DNA of 56,311 nt from Clostridia bacterium (GCA_022793875.1 JAAWDR010000052.1:1-56311); one strand, 5' to 3'. Shown: positions 45,810 to 54,289, counted from the first letter of the stretch. Made by a program: numbers and translations. The notes: generated by a model not told the origin, from the sequence alone.

Positions 45810-46944
45810 ATGGCTAAGAAGAAAAAAGGAAAAAGTTTTTCAAGCTTCTTAAATAATCCATTAGACTTTACTTTAGTGATAACTATAATGTTATTATTAT
45901 GTATTGGATTAGTAATGGTTTTATCTGCGAGTTCTCCATCAGCACTTGCAGAAAGTGGAAATAGTTATGCATATTTTTCTAAGCAATTAATATTTGCTAT
46001 ATTAGGATTATTTGCAATGATATTTATTTCTAAAATTGATTATAGATTTTATAAAAAATTTTATAAAATAGCTTGGTGGATATCAATTGCTTTATTGGCA
46101 GCTGTACTAGTAATAGGAAAAGAAAGAAATGGAGCTAAAAGATGGATATTTGTTACAGAAACATTATCTATTCAACCATCAGAAATGGTAAAATTCTTAA
46201 TTATCATTTTCTATGCAGGAATGCTAGTAAAAAATAGAGATGAGCTTAAATTATATGGAAAAGGTTTAATAAAACATTGTTTATTTCTAGCGCCAATAAT
46301 AGGGCTATTATTATTAGAACCACATTTAAGTAGTTCAATGGTTATGATAGGAATTTCTTGTATAATGATGATTGTTGCAGGATGCAAATTTAAACATTTT
46401 CTATATACTGGTTTAGGTGTTGGAATTCCAGGACTGGCAGCAGCTATTGCATTATCACCCTATAGATTAAAAAGATTTATTACCTTTTTAGATCCTTGGC
46501 AAGATTTAAGAGGAGATGGATGGCAGGTTGTACAAAGTTTATATGCAATTGGTTCAGGAGGATTATTTGGAACAGGACTTGGAGAAAGTAAGCAAAAATA
46601 TTTATATATACCAGAACCACATAATGATTTCGTTTTTTCAGTATTAGCAGAGGAAATAGGATTTATAGGATGTGCGGTTGTTCTAATGTTATTTGCCATT
46701 TTTATTTGGAGAGGAATTTTAATTGCAATGAAGGCACCAGATATGTTTGGAAGTTTAGTTGCAGTAGGAATTACATCATTAGTAGCTATACAAGTTATAA
46801 TAAATGTTGCTGTTGTTACATCATCAATGCCAGCAACAGGTATGCCGTTACCATTTTTTAGTTATCGGTGGTACAGCATTGTTTATTTTATTATGTGAGA
46901 TGGGTGTATTACTTAATATTTCACGTGCTGGTGTAAAAAGTTAG
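45810..46944 (+). CDS. ftsW: Peptidoglycan glycosyltransferase FtsW, with +1 frameshift at CGG
   Basis: A SEDS-family membrane glycosyltransferase that polymerises lipid II at the septum. About ten helices; signatures are PLDFTLVITIMLLLCIGLVM, QPSEMVKFLIIIFYAGML, EPHLSSSMVMIGI and EPHNDFVFSVLAEEIGFIGC. Frame 0 runs to TGMPLPFFSY and meets CGG at 46866, then ends ten codons later. Skipping C gives GGTALFILLCEMGVLLNISR, which restores the family motif PFFSYGG and the last helix. Joined length is 377 residues, normal for FtsW. AGGAGG precedes ATG 45810. A 48-base inverted repeat begins at the last base of the true stop codon. Confidence 0.94.
46866..46868 (+). other. CGG frameshift site 7 (ftsW)
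   Basis: In-frame CGG after TAT (Tyr). Skipping C gives GGT (Gly), the first glycine of the near-invariant FFSYGGTAL. Confidence 0.9.
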
Positions 46945-47133
46945 GTCAATAGGGACGCCCTTTTTTGACACAAAATCTTGCCAAAAGGGACGCCCCTATT
47001 GTAATTTGTGTAATAGGAAAGTGATAGTTTTTCTATTATATAAAAACTATATAAGTGAAGAATTTTTTATAAGAGTTAAAGGAGTGTCCCTTTTGGCAAG
47101 ATTTTGTGTCAAAAAAGGGCGTCCCTATTGACC
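46944..47133. repeat. Perfect 48-bp REP-like inverted repeat between ftsW and murG
   Basis: Bases 46944-46991 and 47086-47133 are exact reverse complements with a 94-base loop. The arms carry AGGGACGCCC and GGGAC heads. The loop contains a hairpin A relative (TAATAGGAAAGT, about 47012-47040) and GGAGTGTCCC. It starts in the ftsW stop codon and ends just before the murG ribosome site. Confidence 0.92.
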
Positions 47134-47152
47134 CATTTGTTTGGAGGAAGGT

Positions 47153-48271
47153 ATGAGAGTTATTATTGCTGCTGCTGGTACAGCTGGACATATAAATCCA
47201 GGATTAGCTATTGCTAATAAGATAAAACAAGAAGAAAAAGATTCTGAAATTATTTTTATTGGTACAACAAGAGGATTAGAAAATGATTTAGTACCAAGAG
47301 CTGGATTTGGATTAAAAACTATAGATGCATATGGTTTAAGCAAGAAGTTATCAATTGATAATTTAAAGAAAATGTATAAAACTTTTAAAGGATATGGAGA
47401 AGCGAAAAAAATAATTAGAGAATTTAAACCAGATATTGTTATTGGAACAGGTGGTTATATTTGTGGTGCTACTATTTCTGCTGCACATAATCTTAAGATA
47501 GCAACTTTATTGCATGAAAGTAATGCGTTTCCAGGTAGAGCAGTTAAAATGCTTGCAAAAAAAGCTAATACAATTTTAATTTCTTTTGAAGATGCTAAAG
47601 ATAGAATAAAACATGCAAAAAATATAGTATATACTGGAACACCAGTTAAAATAACGAAGAAAGATTATGGAATAAATGAAAAGTTAAAAATAATTAAAGA
47701 GATTGGACTTAATGAAGCAAAGCCTATTGTGTTAATTTTTGGTGGTAGCCAAGGTGCTCAAAAAATTAATGAGGCAATTTTAGGAATATTGAAGAATAAA
47801 TTAAATAAAAATTATCAAATAGTTTGGGCTACTGGTCCAAAACAATATGATATAATAAAACAAAATTTGCAAGACAGCAATATTAGTATAAACAATATTG
47901 AAAATGCAAAGATAATGCCATATATATATAATATGGAAGAGGTAATGAATGTTTCAAATTTAATTGTTGCAAGAAGTGGTGCTATGACAATTACTGAGAT
48001 TTCTAATTTAGGTAAGCCATCTATTTTAGTTCCATTACCTAATGTTAGCAATGACCACCAATTATATAATGCAAAGGTTTTGGAGAGTATTGGAGCTGCT
48101 AATATTATATTGAATAATGATTTGACTTATGATAAGTTGAATTCACAAATTGAAGATATAGTTTTGAATAAGAATAAAGAAATACAAATGGCTAAAAATG
48201 CTTTTAAAGTTTCTACAAGTAATGTTGAAGATAGGATTTATGAAGAAATAAAGAAGATTGTAAAAACATAA
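47153..48271 (+). CDS. murG: UDP-GlcNAc:lipid I GlcNAc transferase MurG
   Basis: A 372-residue GT-B glycosyltransferase making lipid II on the inner membrane face. ATG 47153 is used because GGAGGAAGG precedes it; the TTG at 47141 overlaps that site. Signatures are RVIIAAAGTAGHINPGLAIA (in place of GGTGGH), GGYICGATISAAH, HESNAFPGRAVKML, FGGSQGAQKINEAI and MVARSGAMTITEI-like VARSGAMTITEIS. The first motif has AAGTAGH where most have GGTGGH, a tolerable variant. It follows ftsW after the inverted repeat. Confidence 0.96.
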   Translation: MRVIIAAAGTAGHINPGLAIANKIKQEEKDSEIIFIGTTRGLENDLVPRAGFGLKTIDAYGLSKKLSIDNLKKMYKTFKGYGEAKKIIREFKPDIVIGTGGYICGATISAAHNLKIATLLHESNAFPGRAVKMLAKKANTILISFEDAKDRIKHAKNIVYTGTPVKITKKDYGINEKLKIIKEIGLNEAKPIVLIFGGSQGAQKINEAILGILKNKLNKNYQIVWATGPKQYDIIKQNLQDSNISINNIENAKIMPYIYNMEEVMNVSNLIVARSGAMTITEISNLGKPSILVPLPNVSNDHQLYNAKVLESIGAANIILNNDLTYDKLNSQIEDIVLNKNKEIQMAKNAFKVSTSNVEDRIYEEIKKIVKT

Positions 48272-48287
48272 TAAAAGGAGAAGACAA

Positions 48288-49634
48288 ATGTATAAAAATA
48301 TAAAATTTAGAGTTATACTAATTTCTGTAATTACTGGTATGTTACTTATAGGAGTTTTAAGCTTTTTATATTTAAATTCTATAGGTGATATAAAAAATCT
48401 TATAGTTGAAGGAAAATCAATTACAGAGATTCTTTTAAATATTGATAACATTAATTTAGATGCAAAAATAGCAGTAATAGCTATATTTTCTGTATTTGTA
48501 ATTATGAGTATATTAATAATATCAGTCTTATCTAGATTTGTAATTTGTCCAAAAAACAAATTTATAAAGGGTGATGAGAGAAAAGAGCTAAAAGATAAAC
48601 TTAATGAAGTATCATCTAGAAAAAATCAGATAGAGACTATTTTATTACACATGACAGATGGAATAATTGCTTTTAATATGAATGGTGATATCATTTTAAT
48701 TAATCCAGCTGCAAAAAAGTTTTTGAGCATTAGTCCAGAAGACAATACTTTTGAAGATATTTTTGGAAAATTTAAATTAGATATTAATATGGAAAAAGTA
48801 ATATATTTAGAAACATGGACTTCAACTGAACAAAGAATTCAAGTAGATGATAAATTTGTTAAAGTTTTATTTGCACCATTTAAAAATGAAGATGAAAGAC
48901 CAGATGGCGTAATTGCTGTAATTCAAGATATTACAGAACATGTAAAATTAGATAATATGCAAAAAGAATTAGTTGCAGATGTATCTCATGAATTAAAAAC
49001 TCCAATTACTTCTATAATGGGGTATGCTGATACTCTTTTAGAGGGTGGATATGATGAAGAAACTCAATTGAAGTTTTTAAATGTTATATCTGCAGAATCA
49101 AGAAGAATGGCAAGACTGGTAACTGATTTATTAACTCTTTCCAGATATGATAATAATAGAAAGAAGACTAAAAAGGAATCTTTTGATTTAGGCGATTTAG
49201 TAAAACGATGCCAAGAAAAGCTTGCTATTGAAATAAAGAAAAAACAGCATATTGTTAATTGTTTTGTTACAGCAGATGTGCCATTAGTTTATGCTGATAA
49301 AGATGATATTGAAAGAGTAGTTTTAAATATAATGACAAATAGTATTAAATATACTCAAGATGGTGGAGAAATAAAGGTTTATGTGGGATTTGTATATAAT
49401 GATGCATATATAAAAATTATAGATGATGGTATTGGTATTCCAGAAGAAGATTTATCTAGAATTTTTGAGAGATTTTATAGAGTGGACAAGGCCCGTACTA
49501 GGGAAATGGGTGGTACTGGTTTAGGTCTTTCTATTGCTAAGGAAATTTTGGATAAAAATGGTGGTAGTATTGATATTAAGAGTAAAGTTGGAGAGGGAAC
49601 AGAGGTTGTTATTAGAGTTCCTACAAAAGAATAG
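48288..49634 (+). CDS. Sensor histidine kinase (WalK/PhoR-like), orphan
   Basis: A 448-residue two-helix membrane kinase. Helices at about 9-28 and 64-86 flank a short outside loop. A PAS domain (LHMTDGIIAFNMNGDIILIN) is followed by the dimerisation box with the phospho-His in ADVSHELKTPITSIMGYADT. The ATPase has the N box LNIMTNSIKYTQDGG, IIDDGIGIPEEDL, FERFYRVDKAR and GGTGLGLSIAKEIL. No response regulator gene lies beside it. Placed behind murG, it may sense wall state like WalK. AAAAGGAGAAG precedes ATG 48288. Confidence 0.94.
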   Translation: MYKNIKFRVILISVITGMLLIGVLSFLYLNSIGDIKNLIVEGKSITEILLNIDNINLDAKIAVIAIFSVFVIMSILIISVLSRFVICPKNKFIKGDERKELKDKLNEVSSRKNQIETILLHMTDGIIAFNMNGDIILINPAAKKFLSISPEDNTFEDIFGKFKLDINMEKVIYLETWTSTEQRIQVDDKFVKVLFAPFKNEDERPDGVIAVIQDITEHVKLDNMQKELVADVSHELKTPITSIMGYADTLLEGGYDEETQLKFLNVISAESRRMARLVTDLLTLSRYDNNRKKTKKESFDLGDLVKRCQEKLAIEIKKKQHIVNCFVTADVPLVYADKDDIERVVLNIMTNSIKYTQDGGEIKVYVGFVYNDAYIKIIDDGIGIPEEDLSRIFERFYRVDKARTREMGGTGLGLSIAKEILDKNGGSIDIKSKVGEGTEVVIRVPTKE

Positions 49635-49660
49635 CAAAGATTGTTATTCTTTTTTTCTGT
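49632..49660 (+). terminator. Terminator after the histidine kinase gene
   Basis: Stem AATAGCAA with TTGTTATT (one G-U pair) followed by a T-run. Confidence 0.75.
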
Positions 49661-49665
49661 ATTTA

Positions 49666-49694
49666 TTGATATTTGTAAGATTTTAATGTATAAT
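49666..49694 (+). promoter_or_regulatory. Promoter of lepB
   Basis: TTGATA (49666-49671), 17 bases, TATAAT (49689-49694). Confidence 0.7.
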
Positions 49695-49737
49695 GTATAA
49701 GTAGAAAAATAAATTTGAGTTTAGGAGATAAATGTAA

Positions 49738-50376
49738 ATGAATGAAAAATTAAAAGATATATTAGATTGGTTTTATTGTATAGTAATAGCAATAATATTG
49801 GCACTACTATTTAGATATTTTATAGGAACACCAACAATAGTACAACAAGTATCAATGAAACCAACATTAATAGAAGACCAAAGGCTATGGCTTAATAGAT
49901 GGAATAAAACAATAAAGAAAATGCCAGAAAGAGGAGATATAATAACATTTGAAGCACCAAGTAAAAAGTCATATACAGAATATGAAATAGATCAAGACAA
50001 TCCTATTGCAAAATATGAAAATGAACCAATAGGCTTATGGAAAAAATTTACATATTATGTATTAGAATTAGAAAAGGATAGTTATATTAAGAGAGTAATT
50101 GCATTACCAGGTGAGCATGTTGAAATAAAAGGTGGAAATGTATATATAAATGAGCAAAAGCTTGATGAATCATATTTGCCAAGTGGACTTGTAACAGATG
50201 TTGTAGGACCTGGATTTGATGATTTTGTTGTTCCAGAAAATTGTGTATTTGCTATGGGAGATAATAGATCTCATAGTACAGATTGTAGGGCTTTTGGATG
50301 TATACCATTAGAAAAGATTGAAAGTAAAGTTTGGATTAGAATTTGGCCTTTGAATTTGTTTGGAAAAGTGAAATAA
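49738..50376 (+). CDS. lepB: Signal peptidase I
   Basis: A 212-residue type I signal peptidase that cuts signal peptides on the outer membrane face. One N-terminal helix (FYCIVIAIILALLFRYFIG) precedes the catalytic Ser in VQQVSMKPTL. The Lys is in DSYIKRVIALPGE and the late motif is AMGDNRSHSTDCRAFG. TAGGAGAT precedes ATG 49738. It may process the adhesin and other exported proteins of this window. Confidence 0.96.
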   Translation: MNEKLKDILDWFYCIVIAIILALLFRYFIGTPTIVQQVSMKPTLIEDQRLWLNRWNKTIKKMPERGDIITFEAPSKKSYTEYEIDQDNPIAKYENEPIGLWKKFTYYVLELEKDSYIKRVIALPGEHVEIKGGNVYINEQKLDESYLPSGLVTDVVGPGFDDFVVPENCVFAMGDNRSHSTDCRAFGCIPLEKIESKVWIRIWPLNLFGKVK

Positions 50377-50403
50377 AACATAAAACATGCACTATTTTTA
50401 TAA

Positions 50404-50528
50404 ATGATTAAATATATAAATTTTTTCATTATCCCCATTCTAAAAATTCTAACAAAAGTTTTAGCAAACTTTTGAGAATTTTTGAACGGTCCCCACAATT
50501 TAATTACAAAATTTATATATTTAATCAT
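50404..50528. repeat. Palindrome-flanked hairpin element 2
   Basis: A 21-base perfect inverted repeat (50404-50424 with 50508-50528, ATGATTAAATATATAAATTTT) flanks a core with the hairpin AAAATTCT...AAAAGTTT/AAACTTTTGAGAATTTT. The core is bounded by ATCCCCAT and ACGGTCCCCAC. It has the same layout as the element at 42914 but different arms. It fills the lepB-holB gap. Confidence 0.85.
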
Positions 50529-50564
50529 AAATAGAATTAATTTATGAGTTAAGAGGGAGTTTTA

Positions 50565-51456
50565 ATGTTCAATAATATTATAGGAAATGAAAAAGTCAAA
50601 GAATTATTAGTAAATTCAATTAAAAATAATAAAATATCTCATAGTTATATGTTTGTAGGAACAGAAGGAATTGGAAAAAGTCTAATTGCTAAAGAATTTG
50701 CTAAAATGATCTTGTGTATTGATGATAATAAATATTGCAATAAATGCAAATCATGTATAGAATTTGATACAAACAATAATCCCGATTTTAAAATTATAGA
50801 ACCAGATGGAAATAGTATAAAAATAGAACAAATAAGAGAATTTCAAAATAAAGTTTCAGAAAAGCCAATAATATCAAATAAAAAAGTTTATATAATAAAT
50901 AATAGTGACAAAATGACTCGGAGAAGCGCAGAATTGCTTATTAAAGACTTTAGAAGAACCACCTGAATTTGTTACTATAATTCTTATAGGTTCAAATGAA
51001 AATGCATTTTTAAGTACTATAAAATCAAGATGTATGATATTACATTTTGACAAAATTTCAAATGATAAAATAGAAAAGTATTTAGATGAAAACTATGGAT
51101 TAAAAATAGATAGTAAAATAATGATTGATGCATTTCAAGGAAGTATAGGAAAAGCTATTTCTCTTAAAGAAAAGCAAGAAGATTATAAGAAAATTGAAGA
51201 AATTATATATAGTTTAGAAAAAAGAGATATAGTAGATATCTTAAATATGTCAGAAATATTGTATAAATCAAAAGATGAAATTACAAATATGCTAGATTAT
51301 ATGAATATAGTTTTCATCAACTTAGCTAGAACATCAAGTAAATATGCAAAATGTATAGAAGTTGTAGAAGAGACTAAAAAAAGATTGAAATCAAATGCAA
51401 ATTATGATATGAGTATTGATAATATGATATTTAAGCTAGCTGTTCAAACAAAATAG
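50565..51456 (+). CDS. holB: DNA polymerase III delta-prime subunit, with +1 frameshift at CGG
   Basis: A clamp-loader AAA+ ATPase subunit. The Walker A motif is FVGTEGIGKSLIAKEF and a zinc cluster follows (CIDDNKYCNKCKSC). Frame 0 reads KKVYIINNSDKMT, meets CGG at 50919 and would stop 15 codons later. Skipping C gives GEAQNCLLKTLEEPPEFVTI and STIKSRCMILHF, the conserved sensor 1 and arginine-finger region, to 51456. The joined product is 296 residues, within the usual range. GAGGGAG precedes ATG 50565. It is followed by ricT, the same order as in Bacillus subtilis. Confidence 0.93.
50919..50921 (+). other. CGG frameshift site 8 (holB)
   Basis: In-frame CGG after ACT (Thr). Skipping C gives GGA (Gly) of KMTGEAQNCLLKTLEEPP. 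Confidence 0.85.
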
Positions 51457-51562
51457 TTATAAACAATTTATGAAAATGAGCAAAACGAATTTGTGAAATT
51501 AAAGACATCTATTTATCAAACTAAGTGAAATTGGAAACATATAAAGAAAGGAAAATAGAAAC

Positions 51563-52474
51563 TTGAAAAATATAATAGGAATAAGATTTAAGAAATTAGG
51601 AAAGATATACTTTTTTAATCCGAAAGGGTTTAGAGTGAAAAAAGGTGACAAAGTAGTAGTTGAAACATCACAAGGAGAAGAGTTAGCAGAGGTATTAATT
51701 CCTAATAGATATGTAGAAGACGAAAAAATAGTAGCACCATTAAAAACAGTTGTAAGAATGGCAACATATAAAGATATAAAAAGACATGAAGAATGCAAAA
51801 AAATAGAGGAAGAAGCATTTAAAGTATGTCAAGAAAAAATAAAAGAACAAGGATTGCAAATGATCCTTACAGAAGTAGAATGTAAATTTGACAATAGTAG
51901 AATATTATTTTACTTCACAGCTGATGGAAGAATAGATTTTAGAGAATTAGTAAGAGAATTAGCAGCCATATATAAAACAAGAATAGAATTAAGACAACTA
52001 GGAGTTAGAGACGAAGTAAAAAGAATAGGCGGAAATGGAGTATGTGGTAGAGAATTATGTTGTTGTTCATTTCTAAGCGATTTTGAAACAGTATCTATAA
52101 AAATGGCAAAAGAACAAAATATATCACTAAATCCATCAAAAATATCAGGAAACTGCGGAAGGCTTATGTGTTGTTTAAAATATGAAAATGAAGTATATGA
52201 AGAAAAGCTACAAAAACTTCCTAATGTAGGTGCAATAGTAAAAACAGTAGATGGAGAAGGAGAAGTAGACAACATAGAAATACTAAAAGAAAAACTAAGA
52301 GTTAAATTTAAAAATGAAGAAGGCTTTACATATAAAAAATATGATGCAAAAGATGTCAAAATTATAAAAGATGTAGCTAGAGAACAAATAGATGAAGAAG
52401 AAATTCAAAATAGAAAAGAATTAGAAGAACTTGAAAAATTAGAACAAGAAGACAAAAAGAATATAAGAAACTAG
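51563..52474 (+). CDS. ricT: RicT (YaaT) PSP1-domain protein
   Basis: A 303-residue member of the PSP1/RicT family, part of the Fe-S-bearing Ric complex that in Bacillus guides RNase Y and sporulation. The TTG start follows AAAGGAAAA. The N-terminal PSP1 fold begins IIGIRFKKLGKIYFFNPKGF. The cysteine cluster is GVCGRELCCCSFLSDF and GNCGRLMCCLKYE. The tail is a charged helix. Its place behind holB is conserved among Firmicutes. Confidence 0.95.
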   Translation: MKNIIGIRFKKLGKIYFFNPKGFRVKKGDKVVVETSQGEELAEVLIPNRYVEDEKIVAPLKTVVRMATYKDIKRHEECKKIEEEAFKVCQEKIKEQGLQMILTEVECKFDNSRILFYFTADGRIDFRELVRELAAIYKTRIELRQLGVRDEVKRIGGNGVCGRELCCCSFLSDFETVSIKMAKEQNISLNPSKISGNCGRLMCCLKYENEVYEEKLQKLPNVGAIVKTVDGEGEVDNIEILKEKLRVKFKNEEGFTYKKYDAKDVKIIKDVAREQIDEEEIQNRKELEELEKLEQEDKKNIRN

Positions 52475-52532
52475 AATTAATCAAAGTAATATATATGTAT
52501 GATTAATAAAAAGATTTAGGAGGTGAATAATA

Positions 52533-52709
52533 ATGGCATATAAAATTACAGAAAAATGTATATCATGTGGAGCTTGTGCAGCAGAATGTCCAGTAGGATG
52601 TATTTCACAAGGAGATGAAAGATTTGTTATAGATCAATCAGCATGTATATCATGTGGTACTTGCGCTGGAGTTTGCCCAGTTGAAGCACCAGAAGAAGCG
52701 AACGACTAA
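52533..52709 (+). CDS. Ferredoxin, 2[4Fe-4S]
   Basis: A 58-residue bacterial ferredoxin. Two CxxCxxCxxxCP clusters are present: CISCGACAAECP and CISCGTCAGVCP. AGGAGGTGAATAAT precedes ATG 52533. It carries low-potential electrons in anaerobic metabolism. It is the last chromosomal gene before the prophage, so its 3' end or the following 40 bases could hold the attachment site. Confidence 0.97.
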   Translation: MAYKITEKCISCGACAAECPVGCISQGDERFVIDQSACISCGTCAGVCPVEAPEEAND

Positions 52710-52751
52710 TACATAAACCATAAAGCACTTGATATACAAGGGGTTATGAAG

Positions 52752-52780
52752 AGAGGTTACAAAAAAGTAACCTCTTTAAT
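52752..52780. terminator. Bidirectional terminator between ferredoxin and recombinase
   Basis: Stem AGAGGTTAC (52752-52760) with GTAACCTCT (52767-52775) and T's on the plus strand. It overlaps the recombinase stop codon. Confidence 0.85.
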
Positions 52781-54127
52781 TTCTCCATTTTCTATATAAA
52801 TTTTATCTATGATATTAAGCCAAAAAGTCCTTTTTTCATCAATAGATAGTAGGCAATAAATTTTATTTATATCTAAGTTTACTATTTTTTCTATTTTAGT
52901 AAAATCTTTTTTCTCATCAATAGTTTGAATTTCATTTTTTAAAGTATTTAATTTTTTAGATAATTTTTCATAATCATTTTTATATGTATTTTTATCTATT
53001 AAATCATCTAAGTACAAATCTTTGAGTTTGCAAATTTTATTTTCTATCTGCTGTATTTCTTTAGAATTATCTTTTGGTGCATTAAATGTTTTTATAGAAT
53101 TTTTTGATATATAGGTTTTTGCTAAATTAGAAATATTATCTAGTAAATATTTTTCTAAATATTCTTCTCGTACTAATTTATGATTATCACATTTATATTC
53201 CATAGAACCAACTTTTCTTCTAGATGCATTATCACAACAGTATCTAATAAGTTTTTTACTACTTCTATTATCTTCTTTTTTAAACATTCTATTTTTACAT
53301 ATATTACAATATGTTAAACCTGAAAATAATGAAATATTAGAAGTTCTAATGCTAGTTTTTTCTCTTTTTTTAAATAAATCTTGTACAGAAAAGAATAAAT
53401 CATCGTTCATTATTCTAGGAATATAATTATCTATATAAATGTTTTTTCTATATAGTTTATATTTTCCTATATATGAAGTATCATGCAAATAAGTAATCAT
53501 TGCATCATAACCTTTTCCAGGAAAATGAATAATAAAATATTCATAAGTTTTAGTAAGATTTCCATTTACTTTCAAACAATATTCATATAAGTCTACAATA
53601 TTACTAGATTCTATTTGGTTTATTTCAAATTTCTTATTAATTATATTGTAACCATATTTTTTTGTTCCTGAAGTAACCTCTCCATTTTGACGCTTATTTT
53701 CAAAAACAAATTTAATTCTTTCGCTTGTTTTTCCAATTTCTCTTTGAGCAAGAGACACCTTTAAATTAAATATAAAAGTTCCATCAGCTGTAGAAGTATC
53801 AACATCATCTTCATCTATAGCTTTCATAGTACAATTGTTATCAATTAATAATTTATTTATATTATTTGCATCTAATACATTTCTTGATAATCTATCTAGT
53901 TTTGTGAATAATATCATATCAAATACATTAGCTTTACTCAGCATTTCATTTAATGCTTTTCTCTTTTTCATAGAAGAAGCGGAAATTCCTTCATCTATAT
54001 AAAATTCATATTTATATCCTTTTTCTTTACAATACTTTTCTAAAGCATCTTTTTGAGCTTGTATAGAAAAGCCAAATCTTGCTTGTTCATCTGTACTTAC
54101 TCTAGCATAACATGCTACATATTTCAT
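52757..54127 (-). CDS. Large serine recombinase (prophage integrase)
   Basis: A 456-residue site-specific recombinase. The resolvase domain starts KYVACYARVSTDEQARFGFS with the nucleophile Ser11, then FTKLDRLSRNVLD. A recombinase domain follows (GEVTSGTKKYGYNI), a zinc ribbon (TYCNICKNRMFKK, then YCCDN) and a C-terminal coiled coil (QQIENKICKLKDLYLDDLID). AAATGGAGGT precedes ATG 54127. It integrates a phage or mobile element; its 3' end faces the ferredoxin gene. No matching attL/attR pair can be checked because the other end is outside. Confidence 0.95.
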   Translation of the reverse strand: MKYVACYARVSTDEQARFGFSIQAQKDALEKYCKEKGYKYEFYIDEGISASSMKKRKALNEMLSKANVFDMILFTKLDRLSRNVLDANNINKLLIDNNCTMKAIDEDDVDTSTADGTFIFNLKVSLAQREIGKTSERIKFVFENKRQNGEVTSGTKKYGYNIINKKFEINQIESSNIVDLYEYCLKVNGNLTKTYEYFIIHFPGKGYDAMITYLHDTSYIGKYKLYRKNIYIDNYIPRIMNDDLFFSVQDLFKKREKTSIRTSNISLFSGLTYCNICKNRMFKKEDNRSSKKLIRYCCDNASRRKVGSMEYKCDNHKLVREEYLEKYLLDNISNLAKTYISKNSIKTFNAPKDNSKEIQQIENKICKLKDLYLDDLIDKNTYKNDYEKLSKKLNTLKNEIQTIDEKKDFTKIEKIVNLDINKIYCLLSIDEKRTFWLNIIDKIYIENGEIKEVTFL

Positions 54128-54202
54128 ATTAAAACCTCCATTTAATAATAAATTTTTAATTTACTATTGAAAATGAAGGCTTTTATAGTGTATAATATAA
54201 AA

Positions 54203-54288
54203 GTAATCACTTTCGATAGTGTTTTATGTTCGGAAAAGTTTTGTGTGTTAGACTGCAATCAATTTCACAAATCTTTTCCTTTTTTTAT
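54203..54288 (+). ncRNA. Candidate phage small RNA
   Basis: In the gap between recombinase and 54290, on the opposite strand to both, there is a promoter TTGAAA-18-TATAAT (54167-54196). A stem GGAAAAGTTTTGTG (54232-54245) pairs with CACAAATCTTTTCC (54266-54279), 13 of 14 matching, followed by a T-run. No reading frame lies between. A transcript of about 85 bases is predicted; function unknown. Confidence 0.5.
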
Positions 54289-54289
54289 T

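Noticed and set aside
1286..50921. The seven broken genes as ordinary pseudogenes
   Set aside because: They include genes essential in most bacteria, both halves keep intact coding sequence, and each break is the same one-base event at CGG. Decay would give varied lesions.
1286..50921. Plain sequencing or assembly error adding C before GG
   Set aside because: Not excluded, only disfavoured: all eight cases are at glycine codon boundaries, none in other phases, and none of the many other GG sites seems affected. Raw reads would decide.
1286..50921. CGG reassigned as a normal triplet (to Gly, Gln or Trp)
   Set aside because: A triplet reassignment would keep frame 0, but the conserved protein continues in the +1 frame in every case.
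1286..50921. Split genes making two separate subunits
   Set aside because: The second halves lack ribosome sites and starts, and frame 0 tails after CGG have varied lengths and no conserved sequence.
52710..52756. Attachment site attL
   Set aside because: The position after the ferredoxin gene is plausible, but the right end of the prophage is outside the window, so no repeat can be matched.
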